DNA from: Acidobacteriota bacterium
GTDB lineage: Bacteria > Acidobacteriota > Blastocatellia > RBC074
Direction: 5' to 3'
NCBI GenBank assembly: GCA_018268995.1
Contig: JAFDVL010000042.1
Span: 58,604-120,820, forward strand
Length of the DNA stretch: 62,217 bases
Numbering within the stretch: the first letter of the stretch is position 1; every line of letters begins with the position of its first letter. Below, in pieces: positions 44,968 to 53,148 of the stretch. The position numbers and the translations under genes are program-made. The notes below the pieces were generated by a model. It had not been told where the DNA came from. It saw only the letters and a program-made list of their open reading frames with translations, and did no database searches.

Positions 44968-45675
44968 TTACAGATGAATTCCACACTCAATCTTCCCTTG
45001 CCCGGCCCAACGTCCACTGCGTTCATGCTCGCCCGATTTGACGCGCTTGGTGCAAGGCCAGCAGCCAATGCTGGAATAACCTTCGTCATAGAGGCGATGG
45101 TAAGGAAGATCATTTTTGACCGTATAGTTCCAGACGTCTTTACGCGTCCAGGTAGCTAAGGGGTTGATTTTGACCAACTCGTGTTTGGCATTCCATTCCA
45201 CAATCTGGATATTGGCACGCGTTGGCGATTGATCACGACGTAGCGCAGCCACCCAGGCGTCCAGACTTCCCAATGCCTTTTTCAGCGGTTCTACTTTGCG
45301 AATGCGGCAGCATGCATCAGCATCTCGTTCATAGAGATTGTCGCCGTGAATTCGGGCTTGTTCTTCAACACTAATTTCCGCTTGCTGCACGATGATTTCC
45401 AGCCCATAGCGATCTTCCAATTTTTGCTTCAGTTCATCTGTCGCGGCAAAGTGATAGCCCGTGTCCAGATAAATCACGGGCAGTTTTATTCCCAGCTTGT
45501 AGAGATGATCCATGAGCACCACGCCTTCGGCCCCAAAGCTTGAAGTCATGGCAATGCGCGGGGCAAATTGTGGCACCGCCCAAACCAGAACGTCTTCGAT
45601 GCTTTTCGTTTCAAACTGGGTAGCAAGATATTGTAAGTCCGATTCGATTAGTGTGTTTGTTTTTGTGGCATTCAT
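44968..45675 (-). CDS. cysH: adenylyl-sulfate (APS) reductase, assimilatory
   Basis: Reduces activated sulfate to sulfite with electrons from thioredoxin. The 235-residue protein has the PP-loop-like SSFGAEGVVLMD at the N-terminal part, then a CC pair (ADACCRIRKVEPL) and CxxC (IGCWPCTKRV), the four Cys that hold a 4Fe-4S cluster in APS reductases. The catalytic Cys is in the C-terminal ECGIHL. Because PAPS-specific enzymes lack the CC/CxxC motif, APS is the likely substrate. ATG 45675 is preferred over an upstream start 18 codons earlier. It follows cobA by 14 nt. No sulfite reductase gene lies in the window. Confidence 0.94.
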   Translation of the reverse strand: MNATKTNTLIESDLQYLATQFETKSIEDVLVWAVPQFAPRIAMTSSFGAEGVVLMDHLYKLGIKLPVIYLDTGYHFAATDELKQKLEDRYGLEIIVQQAEISVEEQARIHGDNLYERDADACCRIRKVEPLKKALGSLDAWVAALRRDQSPTRANIQIVEWNAKHELVKINPLATWTRKDVWNYTVKNDLPYHRLYDEGYSSIGCWPCTKRVKSGEHERSGRWAGQGKIECGIHL

Positions 45676-45689
45676 AATTTTATTCTCAA

Positions 45690-46478
45690 TTAAGCCGCTA
45701 ATGCTTCTGCAATGGATGCTGAAAACCAATTTAGTTTTTCACGCAGTCGAACAACTTCGCCGACGACGATTAAAGCCGGAGCTTTTACCTGCTCTCGCTC
45801 AACCACGGCAGCGATGCTTGCCAATTCACTAACAAAAACTTCCTGTTCGTTGTAAGTCCCCCAACGAATCACGGCCACTGGTGTGGCGGCACCTCGACCG
45901 TGCTGAATTAACTGTTCAGAAATTGTCTGAATTTTGGCAACACCCATAAAAAACACGATGGTATCAACGCCCTTCGCTAGATGTTCCCAATGAATTGAGG
46001 ATTCCGCTTTGCCGGGAGTTTCGTGTCCCGTGACAAAAGCAACGGAACTGCTAACCCCCCGATGCGTGACCGGAATCCCGGCATAGGCGGCGACAGAACT
46101 GCCCGCAGAAATGCCCGGCACGACTTCCCATTCAATGCCGGCATTCACCAACGCTTCGGCCTCTTCGCCGCCACGTCCGAAGACAAAAGGATCGCCGCCT
46201 TTGAGCCGCACGATGACCCGATGCTGTTGCGCTTTTTCAAGCAACAACCGATTGATGTCTTCCTGCTTCCAGCCTTTGCCGCAGCCCTGTTTGCCGACAT
46301 ACAGTTTTTCCGCACGCGGCGAAGCAAGCTGCAAAATTTCCGGGTTCACTAAATAGTCGTAGATCACACAATCCGCTGCCTTCAATAAATCGGCAGCCTT
46401 GATCGTGAGCAGACCGGGATCGCCCGGCCCTGCTCCGACCAAATAAACTTTGCCTGGTTGGTTCAGTACCAACTTCAT
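45690..46478 (-). CDS. cobA: uroporphyrinogen-III C-methyltransferase
   Basis: SAM-dependent enzyme that methylates uroporphyrinogen III twice to precorrin-2, the first step to siroheme (the cofactor of sulfite reductase) and to cobalamin. The 262-residue protein carries VYLVGAGPGDPGLLTIKA, YDYLVNPEIL, RLKGGDPFVFGRGGEE, VPGISAGSSVAAYAGIPVTHRG and FFMGVAKI, all family signatures. Length fits the stand-alone SUMT, without the CysG dehydrogenase domain. Its start overlaps the cysC stop as TAATG, so the genes are translationally coupled. Placement between sulfate activation and reduction genes supports siroheme supply. Confidence 0.95.
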   Translation of the reverse strand: MKLVLNQPGKVYLVGAGPGDPGLLTIKAADLLKAADCVIYDYLVNPEILQLASPRAEKLYVGKQGCGKGWKQEDINRLLLEKAQQHRVIVRLKGGDPFVFGRGGEEAEALVNAGIEWEVVPGISAGSSVAAYAGIPVTHRGVSSSVAFVTGHETPGKAESSIHWEHLAKGVDTIVFFMGVAKIQTISEQLIQHGRGAATPVAVIRWGTYNEQEVFVSELASIAAVVEREQVKAPALIVVGEVVRLREKLNWFSASIAEALAA

Positions 46479-47077
46479 TATTGCAAGTCTCCGAACTGCG
46501 CGAACTTCGCTTCGACATTTTGTGCCAGATGATAGGCTGGTTCGATCAAGCCGTTTTCTTCGAGATGATCAATGATTTTCGCCGCGCTTTCCTGAACGGT
46601 TTCGGTATCACTGCTCACTAGAATCTCAGGATTTTCGGGAGCTTCATATGGATCGGAAACGCCCGTAAAATTGGCGATTTCGCCTGCGATGGCTTTCTTG
46701 TAGAGACCTTTGACATCGCGGCTGACCAGCGTATCAAGGGAAGCTTGGACGTAAACTTCAACGAAAGCCGCGCCGTGGGCTTCAACGTCTTTGCGAACCT
46801 CATCGCGTACTTCACGGTAAGGCGAAATCGCAGCGACGATCACGCCAACGCCATTGCGCGAAAGCAATCTGGCCACGTAGCCAATGCGGCGGATGTTGGT
46901 ATCGCGATCCTCTTTGGAAAAGCCCAAGCCTTTGCTCAAATTCGTGCGGACTTCGTCGCCGTCGAGTACTTCAATTTTGACGCCGCGCTCTTTGAGTTGC
47001 GGCAACAGTTCGTTAGTAAGTGTGGTTTTGCCTGCACCTGAGAGGCCTGTAAACCAGAGGGTAAATCCTTGTGACAT
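46478..47077 (-). CDS. cysC: adenylyl-sulfate kinase
   Basis: Phosphorylates APS to PAPS. The 199-residue protein has Walker A GLSGAGKTT, VLDGDEVRTNL, the APS-binding GFSKEDRDTNIRRIGYVARLL, ISPYREVRDEVR and FVEVYVQASLDTLVSRDVKGLY segments, all typical. AAGGA lies 8 nt before the ATG. It lies downstream of sat. As the nearby reductase looks APS-specific, PAPS from this kinase may serve sulfotransferases, or the reductase may accept both. Its stop overlaps the cobA start by one nt. Confidence 0.96.
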   Translation of the reverse strand: MSQGFTLWFTGLSGAGKTTLTNELLPQLKERGVKIEVLDGDEVRTNLSKGLGFSKEDRDTNIRRIGYVARLLSRNGVGVIVAAISPYREVRDEVRKDVEAHGAAFVEVYVQASLDTLVSRDVKGLYKKAIAGEIANFTGVSDPYEAPENPEILVSSDTETVQESAAKIIDHLEENGLIEPAYHLAQNVEAKFAQFGDLQ

Positions 47078-47102
47078 TGTATGAGTCCTTTCAAATAATA
47101 AA

Positions 47103-47188
47103 GTCTGGAGAGTCCAGGGAGTCTTGAGGGTCTTGAGAGTCGGGTTTGACTCCCTAGACTCTCTGGACTCCCAAGACTCTCAAGACTC
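47103..47188. repeat. inverted pair of 9-bp tandem repeats
   Basis: About four GTCTTGAGA-type 9-mers on the left (47103-47141) are mirrored by GACTCYCWR-type 9-mers on the right (47148-47188) around GGGTTT, so roughly 40-nt arms can pair with mismatches. It fills the gap between sat and cysC and could act as a processing or attenuation structure in the mRNA. Confidence 0.8.
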
Positions 47189-47196
47189 TTAAAGAG

Positions 47197-48363
47197 TTAC
47201 GCCGCTTGCGCTTTCTCACGATACGCATCAATCAAAATCTGCGCGACTTCCGGGCGCGTGAATTCGACCGGCGGAATTTCGCCGTTGACAAGCATTTCGC
47301 GCACCTTCGTGCCGCTCAAGCTGACGTGATTTGACGCATCGTGCGGGCAGGTTTTCAGTGAAGCCATGCCGCCGCAGGTCTGACAATAAAAGGTGTTCTC
47401 AAAGAAGAACAAATTGATGCCGATTTCTTCAGGAGCAAATTCGCTGAAGATTTTCTGCGCATCGTAGGTTCCGTAATAACTTCCCACACCAGCGTGATCG
47501 CGTCCCACGATGAAGTGTGAGGCGCCGTAGTTCTTACGAATCAGCGCATGGAAAATGGCTTCGCGCGGGCCTGCATATCGCATTGCAGCGGGCAGTCCGG
47601 CAAGCTGCGTGCGATTGGTTGGATAGTAATTCGACAGCAATTCTTCATACGCCCGGATGCGAACATCTGCCGGAATATCGTCTGACTTGGTTTCGCCCAC
47701 AATCGGATGCACGAGCAATCCATCCACAGATTCCAATGCGGTTTTGGTCAGATATTCGTGCGCGCGATGAATTGGGTTGCGGGTTTGGAAAGCAACAACA
47801 CGCGACCAGCCCTTTTCCTCGAACAAAGCACGAAGCTGTGCAGGCGTGAAGCGATAGTTGCCGAACGCTTCACTGACCTTGTTGACCAGCGTAATTTTGC
47901 CGCCGAGCAAATAGTCTTTTTGTGCATACAGGGCTGCCACTCCGGGATGTTTTTCTTCGGTCGTGCGATAAACCTGTTCGGCTTCTTTTTCCTTGTCGTA
48001 GGTATAGATTTCTTCCAGATGAAGGATTGCCAGAACACGACCATCGCGGCCTTTCAAAGCAACATCTTCGCCAACTTTCAAGCTGTTCTTTTCTTCTTCG
48101 CTCACGGAAAGCGTGACAGGAATAGACCAGACCAGACCACTGGCCAGCCGCTTGTTGTCACGGACGGAAAGATAATCGGCTTCGCCCAGAAAACCTTCCA
48201 GCGGAGAAAATGCTCCATTGGCAATTAATTCGAGATCGGCTTCTTCACGGGCATTGAGTGTGATGGTTTGTAAGTTTGCAGCAGATTGCAGTAAGGATTC
48301 GCGCTGCTCGCCTTCGGCGACACGATTTACTAATTTGCCGCCATGTGGTTGTACTAAGCTCAT
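47197..48363 (-). CDS. sat: sulfate adenylyltransferase
   Basis: Makes APS from sulfate and ATP, the first step of sulfate assimilation. The 388-residue single-chain enzyme has the ATP-sulfurylase motifs FQTRNPIHRAHEYL, RYAGPREAIFHALIRKNYGASHFIVGRDHAG and the C-terminal SGTKVREMLVNG. A zinc-site-like CQTCGG...CPHD segment lies at about 320-335. It is the homomeric Sat type, not CysND. Its start overlaps the stop of a small upstream ORF as ATGA, so translation is probably coupled. It lies downstream of the polycysteine leader ORF. Confidence 0.97.
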   Translation of the reverse strand: MSLVQPHGGKLVNRVAEGEQRESLLQSAANLQTITLNAREEADLELIANGAFSPLEGFLGEADYLSVRDNKRLASGLVWSIPVTLSVSEEEKNSLKVGEDVALKGRDGRVLAILHLEEIYTYDKEKEAEQVYRTTEEKHPGVAALYAQKDYLLGGKITLVNKVSEAFGNYRFTPAQLRALFEEKGWSRVVAFQTRNPIHRAHEYLTKTALESVDGLLVHPIVGETKSDDIPADVRIRAYEELLSNYYPTNRTQLAGLPAAMRYAGPREAIFHALIRKNYGASHFIVGRDHAGVGSYYGTYDAQKIFSEFAPEEIGINLFFFENTFYCQTCGGMASLKTCPHDASNHVSLSGTKVREMLVNGEIPPVEFTRPEVAQILIDAYREKAQAA

Positions 48364-48566
48364 TGTGATAAATGCTCCTGTTTATGGGTCGAAGTAAAAA
48401 GATTCTCAATCAAATTGAAGAGAAAATAATTCGTGTTGTTTGTCTGAATGATGCCAGGTTTGTTTTCAGTGATTGAATCACCGTCTTTTGCTCCAGGCGG
48501 TGTCAGCGTAAGCTGCTCCCAACTGATTTCGACATCCCATTTGCGGATTTGAAATTTCAAACTCAT
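48360..48566 (-). CDS. small protein translationally coupled to sat
   Basis: ORF of 68 residues that I do not recognise, with AGGA 4-5 nt before ATG 48566 and its stop overlapping the sat start as ATGA. It begins MSLKFQIRKWDVEISWEQL and has no Cys, no signal peptide and no membrane segment. The good ribosome site and coupling suggest it is translated. It may be a real small protein of sulfate assimilation or serve mainly to bring ribosomes to sat. The frame extends further upstream to 48629, but without a better start. Confidence 0.6.
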   Translation of the reverse strand: MSLKFQIRKWDVEISWEQLTLTPPGAKDGDSITENKPGIIQTNNTNYFLFNLIENLFTSTHKQEHLSQ

Positions 48567-48824
48567 AACATCCTTTGCTAATGCGTTCAGTGACATACAC
48601 TGAGACGGGATAGAGTTATCCTGTTGCACGAGCTGTCAGATTGAGATGATCGAGGGCTAGCAGCCTGATCAATTGTCAGAATCTGTAACAGATAAATGTT
48701 TTCTTTGGGTAAGTCGTCAGGTTCAATCGCAAACTAACTATTTGCGTAACCCTAATCCCCACCGAAAACAAATCGGCAACGGAAAATTAAACTAATTGTG
48801 GAATGGGAGATTCGTTAGCGGGCG
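48567..48824 (-). promoter_or_regulatory. candidate attenuator region after the polycysteine ORF
   Basis: The 258-nt stretch between the leader ORF stop and the small ORF has three clear dyads: CGCAAA-N7-TTTGCG (48728-48746), ATCTGT-N1-ACAGAT (48681-48693), and a larger hairpin TGATC...GGCT-N3-AGCC...GATCA (48647-48671). None is followed by a long U-run, so control might act through ribosome access, rho or RNA stability rather than a simple intrinsic terminator. No other ORF is visible. The pairing alternatives need RNA folding to settle. Confidence 0.45.
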
Positions 48825-48965
48825 CTAACAACAACAGCGGCAACAACAACAACAGGACATTTGAGCGGAGAGAGCGGAAAGGAAGGCAGAGTTTTGGGTA
48901 ACGGTTTGTCCCGGACTCTTGAACCAGGAACGCGATGAAATCAAATTAAGCTCGTAACGTGTCAT
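48825..48965 (-). CDS. polycysteine leader peptide upstream of sulfate assimilation operon
   Basis: ORF of 46 codons. AAGG stands 7 nt before ATG 48965, a good ribosome site, and a strong promoter lies about 60 nt upstream. The first 36 residues are ordinary and polar. The last eleven read Met-Ser, five Cys, Arg, three Cys, then stop TAG; codons are TGT x4, TGC, CGC, TGT x3. Eight Cys codons in nine positions next to the stop is the hallmark of an attenuation leader: ribosomes would stall when charged tRNA-Cys is scarce. The genes downstream (small ORF, sat, cysC, cobA, cysH) make the sulfide needed for cysteine, so the logic fits. Polycysteine small ORFs control cys operons in mycobacteria; here the start is Shine-Dalgarno-led, not leaderless. 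No product function beyond stalling is expected. Confidence 0.75.
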   Translation of the reverse strand: MTRYELNLISSRSWFKSPGQTVTQNSAFLSALSAQMSCCCCCRCCC

Positions 48966-49022
48966 TGTTGTACCTTTCAAGTTATCGTTTCTATCCTTGA
49001 TAGAATTGTTAGCAGTTTTAGG

Positions 49023-49052
49023 CTTATAACGCCTCTGTATAAAAACTGTCAA
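49023..49052 (-). promoter_or_regulatory. sigma70-type promoter for the polycysteine leader and sat operon
   Basis: On the minus strand, a perfect TTGACA (49047-49052) is followed after 18 bp by TATAAG (49023-49028). Transcription would start near 49016, giving about 50 nt before the leader ATG and about 450 nt before the small ORF that precedes sat. The sigma factor gene at 49215 lies on the other strand, so the region is divergent. Confidence 0.75.
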
Positions 49053-49214
49053 TAGTTTTCTGATTTCCATAAATTCTTTTTCGGCCTTGATAAATTTCTG
49101 TGATAAGTGAAACCTTTGCTGGAGAATTTACACTAACTCAAACGAAACGGAGAAGTTGACGGGTGATTGAGAGTAAGATTTGAATGGCGTTTTTTAAGAT
49201 GTTCGCTCGATATA

Positions 49215-49829
49215 ATGAGCAGTATTGCAATAACCCTGGACCCAGCAGGAGCTAATAACCGAGTGTTTGCGGAAATAGCCCCGAATATCATCGCGCAAGC
49301 GCGCAATGGCGATGAAGATGCTTTTCATGTGATCTTTCGTCGCTACGGGCGGCCTGTTCTCAGTTTTCTGCACAATTTGGTTCAGGATCGAAATTTGGCT
49401 GAGGAACTGGCGCAGGAAACTTTTGTGCGAGCCTATCGCAATTTGGATTACCTGAAAGATGAAACACGTCTTTCGACCTGGCTCTTTGGAATCGCACGAA
49501 ACGTCGCCCGCGAAGCGATGCGACAAACGATTAAGAACGAACGCAATGTTGGATTGGATGAGCCGGAAAGCATGAGACTAACCGCAGCGGGCGTGACACC
49601 CGATGGAGCTATGCTGGATCGTGAATTGAATCAAACCATCAAAGAAGCGCTCGCCGATTTAGACGAGGACAAGCGATTGGTGTTCAGCTTGAAAATCTTT
49701 CACGAAAAAAGCTACGAGGAAATTAGCGCGATCACCGGACATTCCATCGGCAAATTGAAAACGGATTTGCATCGCGCGCGAGCGGAGATGCGCAAACGAT
49801 TGGAACCTTATTTGAGTTATGGTCAGTAG
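49215..49829 (+). CDS. ECF RNA polymerase sigma factor
   Basis: Sigma factor of 204 residues. Region 2 (FHVIFRRYGRPVLSFLHNLVQDRNLAEELAQ, ETFVRAYRNL, TRLSTWLFGIARNVA) and region 4 (LKIFHEKSYEEISAITGHSIGKLKTDLHRARAEMRKRL) are canonical for the ECF type. ATG 49215 gives a family-like N-terminus; a TTG at 49167 in frame is possible, and neither start has a strong ribosome site. It is followed by a zinc-finger anti-sigma gene and a DUF4097 gene, forming a three-gene unit. It is divergent from the polycysteine leader operon, though a regulatory link is not shown. Confidence 0.93.
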   Translation: MSSIAITLDPAGANNRVFAEIAPNIIAQARNGDEDAFHVIFRRYGRPVLSFLHNLVQDRNLAEELAQETFVRAYRNLDYLKDETRLSTWLFGIARNVAREAMRQTIKNERNVGLDEPESMRLTAAGVTPDGAMLDRELNQTIKEALADLDEDKRLVFSLKIFHEKSYEEISAITGHSIGKLKTDLHRARAEMRKRLEPYLSYGQ

Positions 49830-49871
49830 TTTATTGCCCGTAACTTGCAACTAACAGCTGACAGCTGAATT

Positions 49872-50735
49872 ATGAACTGCGAAACGTGCCAAATTGAATT
49901 GGAAGATTTTTTGTACGGCGAGCTAGATGCGGCGCAAAGAGCCAGCATCGCGGAACATCTTTCCGTGTGTGCCGATTGTCGCGAGATGCAAGCAACGCTG
50001 GAGCGCGAAAATGAAGTTTTCGCGGCGTTCTACGAACAGAACGCGCTTGAACCAGGCGACGAAATGTGGCAAGCAATTCACGCGCGTATCCAGCCTGATG
50101 TAGCGCAAGCTTCCGTGAAACAGGCTGACTGGACACAGAAAATTCGGAATTGGTTTGCGCCGTTGCTGGTGCCTGCAATGCTGCGGCAAGTCGGGTTTGC
50201 CGCTTTGCTGGTTTTGCTCTCTGTCGGTCTGACCACGTTGTATTTTTCTTCACGCAAGGTGGGAACCAACCAGATTGCTGAGACAAAACCAACGCCAGTC
50301 CCAACGGCAACGCCAACACCAGCGGAATCAACAAAACCTGCAACGCCCGCACCAAGCCTGCCTGCGCCATCGGCGAAAGAAAGCAGCAAGTCGCAAGTGG
50401 CAACGATAAAAACGCCTGCACCCAAAGCGGAAACCAAGCCCGCAGTGCCGCAAAAGCTCACGGAAGACGAAGCGCTGGCGCAACAAATCGCCAAAGCGAC
50501 ACGTGAATATCAAGGTGCTATTCGTTTGCTGGAACGCACCATTGCCAAGCGGAAACCAGAGCTGGAGGAAGGAACGATCAAACAATTTGAGGGAAGTCTG
50601 GCAATGATTGACGCCTCCATTGCTGCCAGCCGACAAGCAATGCAGGCGCATCCGAATGATCCAACAGCCGCGAGATATTTGCTCGCTGCTTATTCTAAAA
50701 AAGTGGAATTGATGCAGGAAATTGCGATGCGATGA
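49872..50735 (+). CDS. membrane anti-sigma factor with zinc-finger domain
   Basis: Protein of 287 residues. The N-terminus has the zinc anti-sigma motif: Cys at 3 and 6, then HLSVCADC (His-x3-Cys-x2-Cys, about 29-36). A transmembrane helix lies at about 108-127 (GFAALLVLLSVGLTTLYF), followed by a long Pro/Thr/Ala-rich periplasmic linker and a C-terminal helical domain (about 200-287). It would hold the ECF sigma factor encoded just upstream until a cell-envelope signal releases it. It overlaps the DUF4097 gene by 4 nt (ATGA), so that product is a candidate sensor or partner. Confidence 0.9.
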   Translation: MNCETCQIELEDFLYGELDAAQRASIAEHLSVCADCREMQATLERENEVFAAFYEQNALEPGDEMWQAIHARIQPDVAQASVKQADWTQKIRNWFAPLLVPAMLRQVGFAALLVLLSVGLTTLYFSSRKVGTNQIAETKPTPVPTATPTPAESTKPATPAPSLPAPSAKESSKSQVATIKTPAPKAETKPAVPQKLTEDEALAQQIAKATREYQGAIRLLERTIAKRKPELEEGTIKQFEGSLAMIDASIAASRQAMQAHPNDPTAARYLLAAYSKKVELMQEIAMR

Positions 50736-52000
50736 GACTGGATCAAGACGTTATGAAGCATTTATTTCTCACAACAACATTGGTAATTTGCTTGCTGGCA
50801 TTCGCTGCAACCAGCAGTTTTGCGCAGGATGAATTACACAAATCTTATCCCCTGGCACCGAATGGGACCGTTAGCCTGACCAACCTGAGCGGGACGATCC
50901 GCATCACGGGGTGGAACGAAAATCGTGTCCAAGTGGATGCGGTCAAACGGGGCAACCAGGAAGAGTTTTCTCAAGTGGAAATTCGGGTCACAGAAAGCCC
51001 TGATCGGTTGGAAATCACGACGATTTATCCTCGCAACAATTGGCGCGGCAGAAATCAGGTTGAAGTTGTTTACGACTTAAAAGTTCCGCGCGGTGCGGTT
51101 CTCACTCCGATTGCTTCGACCAGTGGAGACATCACGATCACAGAAGCCGGATCGCGCGTCGTGGCCCGTTCCACCAGCGGCAACGTTACAGTGCGCGGCA
51201 TTCGTGGAGCCACAACCATTAACTCCACCAGTGGCGACGTCAGCGCCGAGCAAATGGGCGGCACCTTGAATATTTCCTCTACCAGCGGCAATGTGCGCCT
51301 TAAAGATGTCGAAGCCAAAGTTATCGCACATACGACCAGCGGCGATTTGACCGCAATCAATGTGCAGGATGATCTATCCGCCACAGCTACCAGCGGTGAA
51401 ATCCAGATTGAAAAAGTTGCGGGACGACTGAGCGCACAAACGATGAGCGGTAAATTATCCGTGAAAGACATCAGCGGCGATGCAACACTGCAAGGCATTA
51501 GCGATGCCGTGACCGCAGATAACATTCGCGGACGCTTAACTGTCAACTCCGTCAGCGCTGATGTGATCATTCGCAATGTTCAGGAAGGTGCGCGCGTAAA
51601 CTCTGTCAGTGGAACCATCACCATTACACAAACCAAGGGGCTAATTGAAGCCAAAACGACCAGTGGCGACATTAACGTGCGGGAAGTCGAATCACGTGAA
51701 GTTCAGCTGAATACTCACAGCGGCCAGATTAACTATGCGGGTTCGTTTTTTGATGATGGACGTTATGGCTTTGAAAGCTTCAATGGCAACATCATCTTGC
51801 TGATTCCATCCAATTCCAATTTTGCCTTGAATGTCACTACATTTAATGGGCAAATCGAAACCGATTTTCCGATCACACTGCCACCAGGAATGACGCAGAC
51901 AAATCGCCCACGACGTTTGCAGGGAACCTATGGCAAGGGAAATGGAGCCGAAATAAAAATCGGCGGCTTTAATGCCAGCATCAAATTGAAAAAGCAATAA
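50732..52000 (+). CDS. DUF4097-family secreted beta-helix protein
   Basis: Exported protein of 422 residues. The signal peptide (MKHLFLTTTLVICLLAF from the second Met) is followed by a beta-sandwich (about 30-115) and a long run of short repeats such as STSGDITI, STSGNVTV, TTSGDLTA, MSGKLSV, typical of DUF4097 right-handed beta-helices. It starts by ATGA overlap with the anti-sigma gene; ATG 50753 is an alternative start with the same signal peptide. In other bacteria such proteins sit beside ECF/anti-sigma pairs and may sense or modify the cell surface. Molecular role unknown. Confidence 0.92.
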   Translation: MRLDQDVMKHLFLTTTLVICLLAFAATSSFAQDELHKSYPLAPNGTVSLTNLSGTIRITGWNENRVQVDAVKRGNQEEFSQVEIRVTESPDRLEITTIYPRNNWRGRNQVEVVYDLKVPRGAVLTPIASTSGDITITEAGSRVVARSTSGNVTVRGIRGATTINSTSGDVSAEQMGGTLNISSTSGNVRLKDVEAKVIAHTTSGDLTAINVQDDLSATATSGEIQIEKVAGRLSAQTMSGKLSVKDISGDATLQGISDAVTADNIRGRLTVNSVSADVIIRNVQEGARVNSVSGTITITQTKGLIEAKTTSGDINVREVESREVQLNTHSGQINYAGSFFDDGRYGFESFNGNIILLIPSNSNFALNVTTFNGQIETDFPITLPPGMTQTNRPRRLQGTYGKGNGAEIKIGGFNASIKLKKQ

Positions 52001-52061
52001 GCACACTTGAAGACACGTAAGATTGCTAATTGGAAGCGCGCAACAAATGGCTCAATAATTA

Positions 52062-52091
52062 AGTATCAAAGCAAAAGCTTTGCGGGATACT
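52062..52091. terminator. hairpin between convergent genes
   Basis: AGTATC pairs with GATACT, and inside them AAAGC pairs with GCTTT over AAAA. It lies 62 nt after the DUF4097 stop in the 357-bp gap before the subtilase gene end. No strong T-run, so efficiency is uncertain. The rest of 52001-52356 shows nothing else. Confidence 0.4.
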
Positions 52092-52356
52092 AAATCATAA
52101 CGCGCTCCCTGATCCTGGATTTCTGCCTGCCTGAAACAAGAAGTTAACTGAAGACTGTGCAAATTAAAGTCAAGTGCTGTCAATGAGTTACAAGAATTGC
52201 CTCAAAGCTCTATGAAAACAGGGCAAAAGTGGCAGAACGCCCAAAAATCAACGGGTTTCCGCATACCTTTCATTTGGTTTATTGCTCTGACTCAACACAG
52301 GCCAACCTTGTAATTGTTGGAAACAAACGAGATCAATTTGCACGGTCTTCAGTTAA

Positions 52357-53148
52357 CTATTCAATACTCTTGATAGTAGTGAGCAGCGCGCCTCTTAATA
52401 TTGAGCGGGAGCTTCTCGTGGTATTTTCCCAGGACTTAAGCACTTGACACGCAAGACCAGCGGCTTTAATGGTTGCTACCGAAGTGCCACTCGATAATCG
52501 CCAGCCGCCTTCTGCAGTGCAAGTGGAAATATTGTGTGCCGAGAGAATTAAGTCAGGTGGCCTTGACCATGACAAATAGTCATTATGATACATACTACAT
52601 CCGACTGCGACTACCTCAGAATAAGCAGCTGGGTAGAGTGGCCCGCATTGAAGATAATAGGGATTACCAACGGCTGCAAAAATTAGAATATCACGACTCA
52701 CGGCTTCGGTCACCACAGCCTCTAATTCAGGATGATGGCTCCTTAAGCCAGTTGGAATCGCAATAATATCAACACCTAAAGTTGTAGCCCAGCGGAGTCC
52801 AGCACAGAGAGTATAGACATCCCCTTTCCCTTCTGATCCCATTATCTGGCCTATATGAAGAGGCACGTCTGGAACCAGTCCAGACGTGCCTCCAAAACCT
52901 GCGCGAGCAGCCAAAAGACCACAACTCCCGGTGCCATGGTCAAGCAAATCTTCCTCAGGATTATCTCCTGTGAAAGAACGAGAACTAGCCACAACACAAT
53001 TCTGCAACGCAGGATGTTTCAGGGATAGTCCCGTATCAAGCACAGCTATAGACAATTGAAGCGTATGCCCAACTATAACGTCTGGTAAAAGTCGAATGTT
53101 CATACCTTGCGGCAAATGCATTGCTCCCTTTAGGTTATTAACTCCCAT
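52357..53148 (-). CDS. cytoplasmic minimal subtilisin-like (S8) protease
   Basis: Peptidase of 263 residues consisting of almost only the catalytic core: Asp38 in IAVLDTGLS, His71 in DHGTGSCG, oxyanion Asn in FAAVGNPYY and Ser223 in SSGTSVAT. There is no signal peptide and no propeptide, both usual in secreted subtilases, so it is probably intracellular and controlled some other way. ATG 53148 overlaps the end of the preceding gene by 19 nt; ATG 53121, after GGGAG, is the alternative, and the catalytic domain is intact with either. Together with its neighbour it forms an AT-richer two-gene island, suggesting transfer. Confidence 0.85.
   Translation of the reverse strand: MGVNNLKGAMHLPQGMNIRLLPDVIVGHTLQLSIAVLDTGLSLKHPALQNCVVASSRSFTGDNPEEDLLDHGTGSCGLLAARAGFGGTSGLVPDVPLHIGQIMGSEGKGDVYTLCAGLRWATTLGVDIIAIPTGLRSHHPELEAVVTEAVSRDILIFAAVGNPYYLQCGPLYPAAYSEVVAVGCSMYHNDYLSWSRPPDLILSAHNISTCTAEGGWRLSSGTSVATIKAAGLACQVLKSWENTTRSSRSILRGALLTTIKSIE

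Noticed and set aside
48820..48856. Simple CAA/TTG microsatellite
   Set aside because: The triplet run is in frame, is broken by TGC and CGC codons, has a promoter and ribosome site, and ends at a stop codon before sulfate genes, so a coding explanation is better.
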